Positions 50,577 to 60,234 of a stretch of 64,000 nt of DNA are shown here, in pieces (position 1 is the stretch's first letter; each line of letters begins with the position of its first letter). The stretch is from the NCBI GenBank assembly GCA_002105175.1, contig MCGE01000053.1, positions 1-64,000 on the forward strand, in the 5' to 3' direction. The position numbers and the translations under genes are program-made. Origin of the DNA: Absidia repens. Its lineage: Eukaryota > Mucoromycota > Mucoromycetes > Mucorales > Cunninghamellaceae. Under the pieces are notes generated by a model. That model was not told the DNA's origin. It ran no database searches and saw only the letters and a list, made by a program, of their open reading frames with translations.

Positions 50577-52226
50577 ATGTCAACCTCTCATTCTCAATCC
50601 TCTGTCAAAGAAATACCCTCGATGCAACGTGATTATTCAGCTGGAGAAGATGATCTGATGGATAGCAATGTTGATGAGAGTGATGTTTTATATCCTCACT
50701 ATGGATCCCAAGCTGGCAAGACAGCCTTCACAAAGTCATCAACCATAGATGCTTTTGCCAAAATGAAACGAAAAATGTCGAATGGATCTCGCCTATCAAA
50801 GCAGCGAAGGCTTTCTGGTGAACATGTATGTAGGACTTTTAATGTATCTATTATCCATAAAAGGATCATTTATTTTTACTACGCCCTGTTATTAAATTTT
50901 TCAATCTTTTTTTTTTTTTTTTTTTTTTTATGTGCCATGTTACAGAACCGTGATCCTTTTTTACCTGAAACGGTGCGTTATCATGTCTACTCATCAGAGA
51001 AAAATGGGGAGACAGTACGTAAACAACAGCTCCTCTCGGCCGATGGACAACATGGACTGGAAACGATATTGAAAACAACAGGATGGTGGATTGACAGCCA
51101 GAGTCCTACGGATGAAGAAATGCAAGTCCTTGCCAAACTATTTCGGATCCACCCTTGACAGTAGAAGCTATTTTAGCCAGGGAACCTATGGAGAAGATCG
51201 AATTGTTTCCAAACTACACGTTTGTCTCGGTGCGTAGTAGTAGTTTCGAAACAGAAGATCGCATCCGGCCATACAGTTTTTACAATCTCATTTTTAAAGA
51301 TGGTCTGCTTACTTTTTACTTTCAGCCGTCTCCTCATCCGTCTCGTGTGCGTCATCGCTTGGATCAAATCAAACATCACCACATGTGGATTGTACCCTCT
51401 TCCGACTGGATCCACTATTGTCTGATGGATGCGATCGTTGATGCGTTTTGCCCCATGGTTCACCAGATCGAAATGGAAAGCCTCGCCATTGATGAACTTT
51501 CGTTGGTGTTACACAACTCGGAACGTTCTGATATGTTGCAACGGATCAGTGGCTGTCGCAAACATGCATCTCAAATCTCTCGTCTTTTAATCACCAAGGT
51601 GGATGTCATGAATAGTTTAATGAAACGCTACGAGGAAAAATGGCAACATGCTGGTGGATATGGTGCACTGGTGCAAGATGACCACGCCACTTGTTCTCCT
51701 GATCAAATCATAGCATTGAAAACATTGAATGAAGTCTTGTTACATCTTAGTGACATTCAAGGTAATGAAAAAAAAAAAAAAATGAAAAAAAAGGTCACTT
51801 TCTTACTTTCTTTTTACTTGGTAGACCATTTGATGACAATGACGCAAAACATGAACCATTACAGTAGGATCCTATCCCGCGCTCATACCAACTACCTTGC
51901 CCAAGTCAATGTGGGTTTATCAATGACATATCGGACTACAAATAAGGTGATGAATCGGTTGAGTTTCTTGGGAACCATTTGTATTCCTATTACTTTTATT
52001 GCTTCCCTTTGGGGCATGAATGTCAAGGTAATTGGAGAGTTGATGACAATTAGAAACAACAACAAAAAAAAAGCAAATATTTATTCTTTATCTATATTTA
52101 TATGTATCATATTAGGTCCCAGGAAAGGGTATTCTAAGTACCAGCTGGTTTTACTGGGTTCTTGTTGGCATGTTTTCCTATTGTATGATACTCATTTTCC
52201 TTGGCAAGAAATGGCGCGTACTTTAG
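50577..52226 (+). pseudogene. CorA/Mnr2-type magnesium transporter, copy 2, frameshifted
   Basis: Exons: 50577-50825, 50946-51761, 51825-52027 and 52116-52226. Same protein as copy 1, with the GMN motif (SLWGMN) at the end of exon 3, two C-terminal membrane segments and KKWRVL-stop. Here the region deleted in copy 1 is present (HATCSPDQIIALK). Instead one base is missing at about 51150-51156 (ATCCACCCTTGAC against ATCCATCCCTTGAC in copy 1), putting a TGA directly after the FRIHP block at 51156-51158. Length corrected for this base the product would be 459 aa. A few in-frame codon insertions separate the two copies (SSS after VSVR, extra His in IKHH, PSS before DWIHY), so they have diverged under some constraint before breaking. 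Whether the frameshift is real needs reads. Confidence 0.85.
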
Positions 52227-52528
52227 TTTAGATAACCGTCGGGTGCAGCATCCATTCATATCCCTTTTTTTTTTTTTTTTTTTTTTACTTTGCTCTTTAT
52301 TTATTGTAATAAAATCACCTTGAAACATAATTTTGACCTTTTTTTTTCAATGAAGCTGTTGGCATGATATACATGATGCAGTTGAAGAAGAAAGTAAAAG
52401 AATTCGGGTCTCATGGAAAACGGCTATCAAAATGATTACCTTACAATAAAACTATAAACTACGTACTGCAAGTTGAATTTGGGCGAGGGGATCGAGAAAT
52501 GACCATCTTTCCCCCCTCCAAAAAAAAA
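52227..52528. other. CorA copy 2, 3' flank up to the element insertion
   Basis: 3' flank with AATAAA at about 52310 and a T-run at 52265-52286; parallels 39292-39606. Ends in nine A residues (52520-52528) at the element border. Confidence 0.6.
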
Positions 52529-53353
52529 GGGAATTTCTCCATTTCAGAGGATTTTCAGAGGCTTCAGAGGATTTTCAGAGGATTTTCAGAGGATTTTCAG
52601 AGGAATTTCAGAGGATTTTCAGAGAGACCGTCCCGTACTACTTTTATTGTATCGCCGATAATTAGCAATTTGAGCATACAACGTGACATTAGGAAAAAAA
52701 AAAAAAAAAAAAAAAAAAGGCATTGTTTATTCAATAGAGTAGTTCTTTAAAAAATAAAAATAAAGACTATCCAATTCTTCTACGCTTTTTGTTTTGGGCT
52801 AGAATTCGTTCGCTAACTCTTTTCCTTCTGACGGTCTTTTTGGTAGTAGTCCTCGATGATCATTTTTGTTTGGAGGGCATTGGCGGTGGTGTTCCTTCCT
52901 TTGATAAAGAAGGAGAAGGTGGTGAAGTTGATGGTGAGGGTAATTCTAGCGTTCTTTCTTTTAGTAAAGAAGGTGTATGAAGTGGAATTGATGGAGTTGA
53001 TGGTGTGGGTGAATATGCTGGTGGTGATTCTAGTAGTGTTTCTTTTGATATAGAAGGAGGAGGAGGTGCAGTTGATGATGATGGTGTAGATGGTGGTGAT
53101 TCTACTGTAGGTGGTGGTGTTATTAAATCTAATACTGAAGGAGGAGATAATGGAACTGATGGTGAGGGTGTGGACGGTGGTAGCGGTTCCTACTGTCACG
53201 TCGTATGCTTAAATTGCTAATTATCGGCGATACAATAAAAGTAGTACGGGACGGTCTCTCTGAAATTCCTCTGAAATTCCTCTGAAAACCCTCTGAAAAT
53301 CCTCTGAAAATCCTCTGAAGCCTCTGAAAATCCTCTGAAATGGAGCAATTCCC
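52529..53353. mobile_element. 825-bp foldback-like element with 165-bp terminal inverted repeats
   Basis: Left repeat 52529-52693 and right repeat 53189-53353 are inverse copies with few differences. The outer end is GGGAATT(T/G)CTCCATTTCAG. The outer half of each arm is a short tandem array of about 10-12 bp units (ATTTTCAGAGG and variants). The inner half carries 'gagaccgtcccgtactac' and 'ccgataattagcaattt'. The paralogous site without the element is preserved at about 39607-39640 ('cccaaaaatgaaatcatttc'), so insertion into a short A-run is visible directly. A-runs of 9 and 14 flank it, so a target-site duplication of A residues is likely but its length cannot be fixed. There is no transposase; a superfamily (Mutator- or hAT-like) cannot be assigned. 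Confidence 0.85.
52789..53220 (+). other. Gly/Asp/Ser-rich repetitive frame inside the element, one in-frame stop
   Basis: The frame is open from 52789 to 52977 and again from 52981 to the TAA at 53218, in the same phase, broken only by a TGA at 52978-52980. It has a hydrophobic start (LFLLTVFLVVVL) and about three units of the type SFDKEGEGGEVDGEG / SFDIEGGGGAVDDDGVDGG, i.e. a 75-100 bp minisatellite. No ATG is suitably placed. The opposite strand is also open but Thr/Ile/Ser-rich. It may be only a minisatellite; possible low-complexity protein. Confidence 0.3.
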
Positions 53354-54329
53354 AAAAAAAAAAAAAACCATTTCAATTTCCGACGACATGAATTTTTATT
53401 TTCGCTCCATTTTGTGCTTTTTCTTGTCTTTCTTTCCTTTTTTCTTCATCAATGTAACCTCATTGGTGTTATAGTGGCATTAGATTAGTGTCAGGACTAG
53501 TTTAGAAGGGTTTTCAGCTCAGGGATGACAACATGCATGGGGAAACTCTTTCATTTTGGATCTAGGATCTACAACCACCCACCATTGAATGACTTCATTA
53601 GTTCAGTATTAGTCTTATTTTGTCCATAGTTTGTGTATCTACCTCTAAATAAAGAAATGACTGTTTTTATATACTTCAATGAAAAATGTCCCATTCGTTT
53701 CTTTCTCATGTCTTGTATACAAGAGATCCCTTTTTACCATCACTTCCCTCCCACTCCCCCCTCTTTGATAAGTATTGACTGGTGTTATGCTTCTTTAAAA
53801 GTTCCCCATTTGTAATTATTTCTCTTGTCTTGTACAATATATCAGCCCCCATTTCACAATTGCTCCCTTTACTTCGATCTGAGCTTTCTTCAAATCTCAT
53901 TACTATTCTTCCATCTCATCCTCTTTTTTACAATGAATACCTTTCTGCCTTTAGTTTTAGTATCTACCAATATGCTTTAATAAAAGATGTCTTTTTTAAA
54001 GGCCACCCCTTTTGATAACAAACAAATATCTCTATTGTAGCTGTGTTTTGTGATTTGTCTTTCCTACTCTCTAAGTCACCCCACTCTGACTACCCTTTCC
54101 TTCACAAACAGATTTAAACCATTTTACTAGCAAAGATATCCGTATTCTTACTCTACCAATCATATATAAATGGGGATCTAGGGTTCATGATGTGCATGTA
54201 TTTGTCACTTTGATAAAATATATATTATACTCACTCCCTGATTCCCCAATATGTAAATATATATTCCATACTTTTCGAGTGTCAGTCAGATTACATACAT
54301 AGATATATATATATATATAAATAAAAATA
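53354..54329 (+). repeat. Rest of CorA duplication and dispersed repeat D, copy 7 (about 53450-54110)
   Basis: 53367-53550 continues the duplication where the element interrupted it ('catttcaatttc', 'acatgaatttttattttc'). D7 has the standard opening and the clearest sub-blocks: 'tctcatgtcttgtatacaag', 'tctcttgtcttgtacaatat', each followed by a C/T-rich stretch, and two AATAAA-type motifs. A (TA)n run sits at 54306-54320. No gene. Confidence 0.6.
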
Positions 54330-54898
54330 ATTCAGGACTACTTTATCGTCATGCTGAACGACATCCTATCAAATGCCGCTTGCTATATCAATATGACTGG
54401 GAACTATGATACAGCCAGGAGTAAATGTCAACACTGATAAAAAAAATCAAAAGAGCGTCCTTGACTTTTTAGGGACCAAAGCATAGCCTTATCCTCTAGA
54501 CCTGCATGTAGTACAGTCCGTTCCCTACATAACAAGTGTCAGATAGTGACGGCAGCTGTCAAAATCTCGCACAAAAAAAAAAGAGAAAAAATTCAGGAAC
54601 CAAAAAATATATCAAAGAATATGACATAAACACTCATTGAACAAAGACCATCTTGCTTCTATGTAAGCTGTTTTGCCATAATTGTGTAAACTAAAATCAT
54701 TGGAGAATACAAATAAAATAGATTGCTGTAAGAAAAACCCAGGAGATATATAGATATATAGATATTTGGGGGAAGTGGGCTATTTGATTTCAAACAGCGT
54801 GCACCACCTCATTGTGTTTTCCGTGTTACAGATAAACAGCTTCTTCTTTTTTTTTCATTAGGATACCACGACAATTGATTTGGCGACTAGTCCAAAAG

Positions 54899-54942
<44 letters not shown>
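54330..54942 (+). pseudogene. Relic HET leader and exon 1, ended by a 40-bp poly-A run
   Basis: 'catgctgaacgacatcctat', 'aattcaggaacc', 'gtgtaaactaaaatcattgg' and 'tccgtgttacagataaac' follow the order of the HET leader. At about 54862-54898 a degenerate version of the 37-nt exon 1 follows (ends 'gactagtccaaaag', where HET4 has 'cagtccagtaaag'), with the ATG lost. The sequence then runs into about 43 A residues. It is a tenth trace of the family, directly in front of HET8. Confidence 0.6.
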
Positions 54943-54945
<3 letters not shown>

Positions 54946-55457
54946 GACAGGTTGATCAAAAAGTTCCTGACATCCTTTCATTTCTTACAGGTATGGCACC
55001 GATTTCAAAATGTTGTGACAAGCAACCCTGGAAACTCTGTCTATACATTTTTCATTTTCCGGGCATCATGGAGTTTCAAATGTAGTGGCGATTATCTGGG
55101 ATAATAGTTAGACGTCTCGACATTACCTTATAACGCCATGATCCATTTAAGCTCTCACCGATGCATAAACTATTTCGGTTGGCGTATAAACAGCAACAAC
55201 CCATCCATCCCAAATGGCTGGAAAATAAAAATAAAGGAGGGGAGGGAGAGACTAAGAGCTTTTGTCGAACGGTTCGGATACGAAATAAAGATGTGGTATG
55301 TCAATGAGGTTGTGTTACAAACATATAAACGTACCTTGTTACGTGTTTTTCTGAAATTTTTTTAAAACGCAAATAGATAGGTGCCCCGAGCCATTACATT
55401 CAGTCAACCATTCCTTAACTTCCTTTCTCTTTCTTCTTTTCCTGTTTTCTCAACAAC
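54943..55457 (+). promoter_or_regulatory. 5' leader of HET8
   Basis: Only the last part is family-like: 'gtgccccgagccattacatt', 'cagtcaacc' and the pyrimidine-rich stretch before the ATG, which match the HET1 leader. A weaker echo of the middle leader is 'gacgtctcgacattacctta', 'ccatttaagct' (55110-55155). A TATA box cannot be named with confidence. Confidence 0.4.
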
Positions 55458-56921
55458 ATGACGACCGATGAACCAATCGATGAGCTCGGTAAAGGTAATT
55501 ATCAAACTCTGCGTCATTTTGATGGTTCATATAGTATCTTTTTGAAACCAACTCATACTGACATGTATATGGCTGTCTCTTTTATATAATTATTAAAGAC
55601 TTATCGCTCAAGGACACCTCCCAACAGCAGAAAAAACCATTTCAAGTTGTTCTTGTCGACATTGAAAAGGCCGCTGAAGATAACATAATCCATTGTGTTA
55701 AAAAGCCACTCGACGCACCAGAGTTGAAATTCGTTGCCTTGTCTTACCGTTGGGGCGAGTTACACGAGACGCTGATCGATACCAAAGTGGGTTATACAGC
55801 ATCAATCACGTCGTTTGCGTTGGATGATTTTTATAAGCTTTGCTATACGATGACCTTGGAATCGGATTTGCAACACATCAAGTATGTGTGGGTAGATGCC
55901 ATCTGTGTGGATCAACAGCATCGCGGCAGGCGAAAAGCCACCATCTATCAAATGAGCAACATCTACAGTCGCGCCACGTATATTTTAGCTGTGCCTGATC
56001 TTCATCTGACTTACTTGAGACGTGTCTCACAAAAAAATAATGACACCATCCTGGGCTCCAAAAAATACTATGTGGATATTTATCATCTTCTTCACGGAAA
56101 CATCTCCCACCTCGATGCTCTGGAAGAAACATTCCTAGATGAAGCCAACGTACCAAGGGATCCTCCTACAGCAAGACACTTACTGCTTCAATACACTGAT
56201 CATTTTGCATCTAGCTTTACGAAATGCCAATATCATCATAGGCACTATTGTCCTATGCTAGCTCTTGATCATATCGGCATGACCAGTGACATTCAACCCC
56301 TCAGTGGAAAACATTTGATAAGAGACTGCAAGAACTACACTAGCGACGGATCACATCAGTGTCATGAAACAGATTGTCCCTTAACATTGTTTGACAACAG
56401 TGGTTTGAACCTGTTTGACGAAACACGATTCGACAATTCAAAATGGAAATCAAAAATCATTGCAAGAAGCACGTGTATACGCCAATCGATGGAATTTTTG
56501 ACGGATCTCATCAAGGATTGGTCTTCACGTGTGTGGGTGATTAGTGAATTCAACATTGCCAAAAAGAAAAACAATCTCAAATATTGGTTTACTCAATTGG
56601 GACTTCAGATTTACGACCGAGCAATGCATAGGGACTGGAAGAAAGGCGAGCTCACGTTTTTCAAATTTGATTTTGATGATGCTTCCTTCTCGGATACCAT
56701 TTTGAATTTGCCTTGCTACGCAAGTGAATACCTATCAAACCAAACAAGGTCCAACTCTAGCAACCCAGTTTATATACAGTTCCATTATACGATGATCCGT
56801 CAACTTGCGCAACAAACCTTTTTGCAGATGATTCTGGGTTCCAAGGCCAGTAGAAATGGTAAAACAACTCGAACACATACGCGAAATGGGGGACTTTTTG
56901 TAGAAAAATGGATGCCAACTA

Positions 56922-56959
<38 letters not shown>

Positions 56960-57747
56960 TAGAGGATCGATTTTACAGTACTTTACCCTTGTCAAAGTAT
57001 GCTGACAAAAAAAGCGAGGTGTCTCATTGGAAAACTAACAGTATGGTATCCGTCAAATTAAAATTATTCGAAATGATGGACACCAAAGACAAATGGACCC
57101 TACTCTTTTGGTCCATCGCTGAAGGCGCCATCAAAAGTGAAGTTTTCCCAACGTTTGCAACCTCGACATTACCTATGGACTTTGATCTGGACTATTTTTT
57201 AAATCGAAAGGGTAATGATGCCTTCAATTTCGACTTGGACGATCCATCTACCATCATGCTCCATCAGCATCAACAAATAAACAACACCAACAATAGTCAC
57301 AGTAATGACAATGATGACAATGATGATGATGATGATGAAAGCAGCGGGGGTGGTGGTGACTCGATCCAATACTCCTTAGCTATTCAACCGAAGGAATATT
57401 ATGTGATGAAACGTGACAAATGCGTTGGCTCCACCTTGAACTTGCTTACGAATAGGTCGCTTTTTCAGCGTCTTGGCGTCAATGATGTTTCAACGCTCAC
57501 TTTTGATGTTGTGTTTACTAGCGCTTTTCCACAAGATGAGAAATGTATTGTGGTAGACCCGTTCTATAGCCAAACGTCGTATGTTCTCACCTTGGTTGGA
57601 TGTTTTGCTGAAAACAAATGGGTTATACCATCTCGCACCATCTACTGTAATGCATACGACGAAATTAACTATGAAGCTGACGATCTTGAGTGGTACAATA
57701 ACGATGGCCAAGATAATAAGCCTATAGTTACTTTTGATATCTACTAA
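55458..57747 (+). CDS. HET8: HET-domain protein with C-terminal fused domain, 693 aa
   Basis: Exons: 55458-55494, 55599-56858 and 56963-57747 (2082 nt), phases consistent; the first acceptor is AAAG and weakly pyrimidine-rich. HET motifs: FVALSYRWG, YVWVDAICVDQ with MSNIYSRATYILAVPD, and SRVWVISEFNIAKKKNN. The Cys/His pair is YCPMLALDHI (without the last Cys) and SHQCHETDCPLT. The C-terminal domain starts DRFYSTLPLSKYADKKSEVS, the linker is (N/D/S/G)-rich (57280-57360), and the tail is TFDIY with one Phe fewer than usual. AATAAA at 57792-57797. Closest to HET3; together they form a third subgroup. The relic leader upstream suggests it was once the second of two tandem genes. Confidence 0.92.
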
Positions 57748-58016
57748 AACATGTGTCCCGCTATTTATTTTTTGTATGATCAAATTCATTGAATAAAATA
57801 AATAACCACTTCCACTATGCCTTTATATAGTTTATCATCACTGTGCCATATTATGTATTAACGTTCAGTTTATTTGGTATAGGATAATCTAAGGTATGTA
57901 GTCTACTCAGAGAGGGTATGCTACTCCACGGCAAATAAAAAAAAAAAATGTTATGTGTACAACGAGCTAAACTATCATAGGTCGAATTGGTTTTGGTATG
58001 GTAGGGTCCAAATTGA
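57748..58016. other. HET8 3' flank
   Basis: Diverged HET 3' flank with 'acgttcagtttatttggtat' then 'aggataatctaaggtatg' and a poly(A) signal at 57792. It passes at about 57945-58016 into the inverse orphan leader. Confidence 0.5.
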
Positions 58017-58375
58017 AAAGAAAAAAAAAAAAAAAAAAAAAAAAGAGAGAGGAAGAAAAGGAGGGTAACAAATGATTGACAGAATGAATGATAAATGGCT
58101 TGGGCCACGTATTCGGGCGAACATAACAAAAAGGCGATTCACTGTAACACAAATGGTCAATGAGATGCGCCACCTTTGTTTCATCAATCAATAGGTGAAA
58201 GAGCAATATAGGTAGCCCTTTTTTATTCCCAACGATCATAGTATATGTAACAGTAAGAAACTTGAATGAATAATAATTTATATAACAGTGCCAGAATGTC
58301 TCGGTTTAGTTATTATGACATACTCCCTCGATGACGTTTGGTTCCTGAATTTATTTTTATGGTGCATTTCATTGA
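58017..58375 (-). other. Orphan HET leader, inverse, no gene attached
   Basis: Read on the minus strand it has the whole proximal leader of the HET1 subgroup: 'gttatataaattattattca', 'gatcgttgggaataaaaaag', 'gaaacaaaggtggcgcatct', 'catttgtgttacagtgaatc' and a T-run. It then changes straight into a stretch with no exon 1 and on into the HET8 3' flank. So the HET gene body has been cut out or was never copied; tail (HET8) and head (orphan leader) now face each other. Confidence 0.75.
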
Positions 58376-58639
58376 CAGTGATTCCGGAGTTAGATGTCGT
58401 ACTTCTTGAAATTTGTGTCGCACTTCAAAAAAAAATCATGTCGCAGTTTGCAAAATAAGAAGTCGTAGTCGTCAAAAAAGGATGTCGCTCGTTTTTGTTT
58501 TTATTGTCGCATTATTTTGTCGTTGGACGTCATTCAAAATAGAGTACAAGTCAATCTAATGAAAAACCGTCGCAAATCAAAAAAATTATTGGAAGTTCGT
58601 ATACAAAAGTCATTCATAAAAAAAAAAAGGTAGAAATCA
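58376..58639. repeat. Repeat B, copy 1 (about 58393-58490)
   Basis: 'gtcgtacttcttgaaatttg', 'aaaaatcatgtcgcagtttg' and 'aagtcgtagtcgtcaaaaaa' recur at 62902-62990. The remaining bases are A-rich with repeated 'tgtcgc' and 'gtcgcaaatcaa' words. No gene. Confidence 0.6.
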
Positions 58640-59106
58640 AAGTTTTATTGGAAGTTCAAATAAAAAAGAGAAGGTAAAAGAGATATAACTAGAGGAAACT
58701 AACCACCAGAATAAAGGGGTAACTATTACAACTAATCTACATTGGCATTTTCTTGAGACAATCTTCAAAGCGGGGTTGGTGAATATAGACCAACTAAGGA
58801 AATCCTAGTGAGTTACCGTTTACATATCCTTGTAAGAGTGGTGTTCCGAAAAAAGGGCCAACCATGTTTTTCTTCGATGATGAAGAGGCAAGGTGATTCA
58901 TCCAATTTGTGTGTTGTATCCTATAAGAAGTATGTCATGTGATAATGAGTTGTCATTTATATTGTTGTTGTTGTTGGGGGATTTTTATACCTTTGATTGT
59001 TTCCTTGGTTACAAGTTTGCCGATCCGAGTACCAGTACAGTTTTGCGCACCCAATACCATAAAGTGGTGATTGTTGTTACCAATACGAGCCAATTCCACC
59101 ACCACG
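58640..59106 (-). CDS. Possible minus-strand exons of an unrecognised gene
   Basis: A coding-like exon at 59106-58991 reads VVVELARIGNNNHHFMVLG followed by AQNCTGTRIGKLVTKETIK, and it splices in phase to 58920-58898, which ends NTQIG-stop. The 3' part (58640-58870) resembles the 3' part of the ubiquitin-like candidate (44220-44345), so the two loci share an ancestor at least in their last exon and 3'UTR. Upstream exons are not clear: a short exon before 59140 is possible and a frame with MLVESIYILFVL lies further upstream. No family recognised. Could be a degenerate gene. Confidence 0.3.
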
Positions 59107-60137
59107 CTGTTTTGTTTATTATTCTTCTACCTTTGACAAAGACGCTACCAGTAATGAGGCAGTTGGGGCCTGCAAGAGCAGGCAAAAGTCATCATTACCT
59201 CACTTAGGACGCAAGTGATGGGTATACACAAAACAAAAAGAATGTATATACTCTCGACAAGCATACTTCTCGGTTGGGTCAGCAAAAAGACCACCCCGGA
59301 AGCTCCTTGAGCCAAAGGTAGAAAAAAAGGCAAAAAAAATATTAATTGCGAAATGCCGCGTTTTGTGACTTGGGGCGGCGCGTGAAATGTTTGGGAAAAA
59401 CCGAAAATGGTTCTTCGTTTTTTTTTTTTTTCTTTAACTCTCTACCTATTCGATAATTGTGCCCTTATCAATGAATAAAACACCTGGCGACCGAATGTCA
59501 TTTTTTGGCTATGAAGGTAAAGATTAATATTATAGAAAAGTTTGTTATGCTCCATGAAATTTACTTTTTCTTTTCTTTTTGGCGTAAAATACGCGTAGAA
59601 CTCAAGGATTATATCCAGACGACAAAAAACCCCGGGAATCGTCTTCGATCCCTCAACTTTAGTCCCTGATCAATGAAAACGTCCTGGGTCAAATGCTTTC
59701 GCAGTAGTTTGTCTTCGGCCAATCCAAGAATTTCACCTCTAGCGGCCAAATACAAATGCCCCCAACCGTTCCTATTCATCATTTCTCAATGTCAGGTAAA
59801 CCAACAAAACAAGACTCGAGTCCTATTTTATTATTCCATGCTAACACATTCAGGCGTGTAGGCCTACTTTGAGCATTCTGATTTGCTCATGGTAATACGC
59901 CTGACCTGGGAACTCAGCCGACCGAAGCCAACCAAGCTATAGACCAGACTTTATCACCGGGCCTGAAACCAATCCAGCTCAATGAAGAACCGGCGGTTCA
60001 GGCACCAGGTGTAAATTCGACTACGGACGTTTTTCGACCATTGGTGCGCTGAAAACTCGTCCAAAATTGCCGGTTTTTCTTCTACTTTATTGGTGACTGA
60101 GCCATTGGCTTTATTTAGGGCGTGGTCGGGACGATAT
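59107..60137. other. Region upstream of the 60-kb gene, possible extra exons
   Basis: Plus-strand stretch 59896-60050 reads NTPDLGTQPTEANQAIDQTL and further Pro/Glu/Asn-rich peptide before a TGA at 60050. It is not obviously noise and could be an upstream exon, but the donor (ATTG/GTGCGC) is poor. The minus strand is open too. The frame at 59673 (MKTSWVKCF...) ends at a splice-like donor near 59796. None is supported enough to call. Confidence 0.35.
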
Positions 60138-60187
60138 ATGAAAGTTATGGCACAGTTTCGACCAACGAAGTCGATAAGGTAATCTGT

Positions 60188-60234
<47 letters not shown>

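Noticed and set aside
52813..53199. Thr/Ile/Ser-rich minus-strand frame in the 825-bp element
   Set aside because: Antisense of the Gly/Asp minisatellite; no motif and no splice support.
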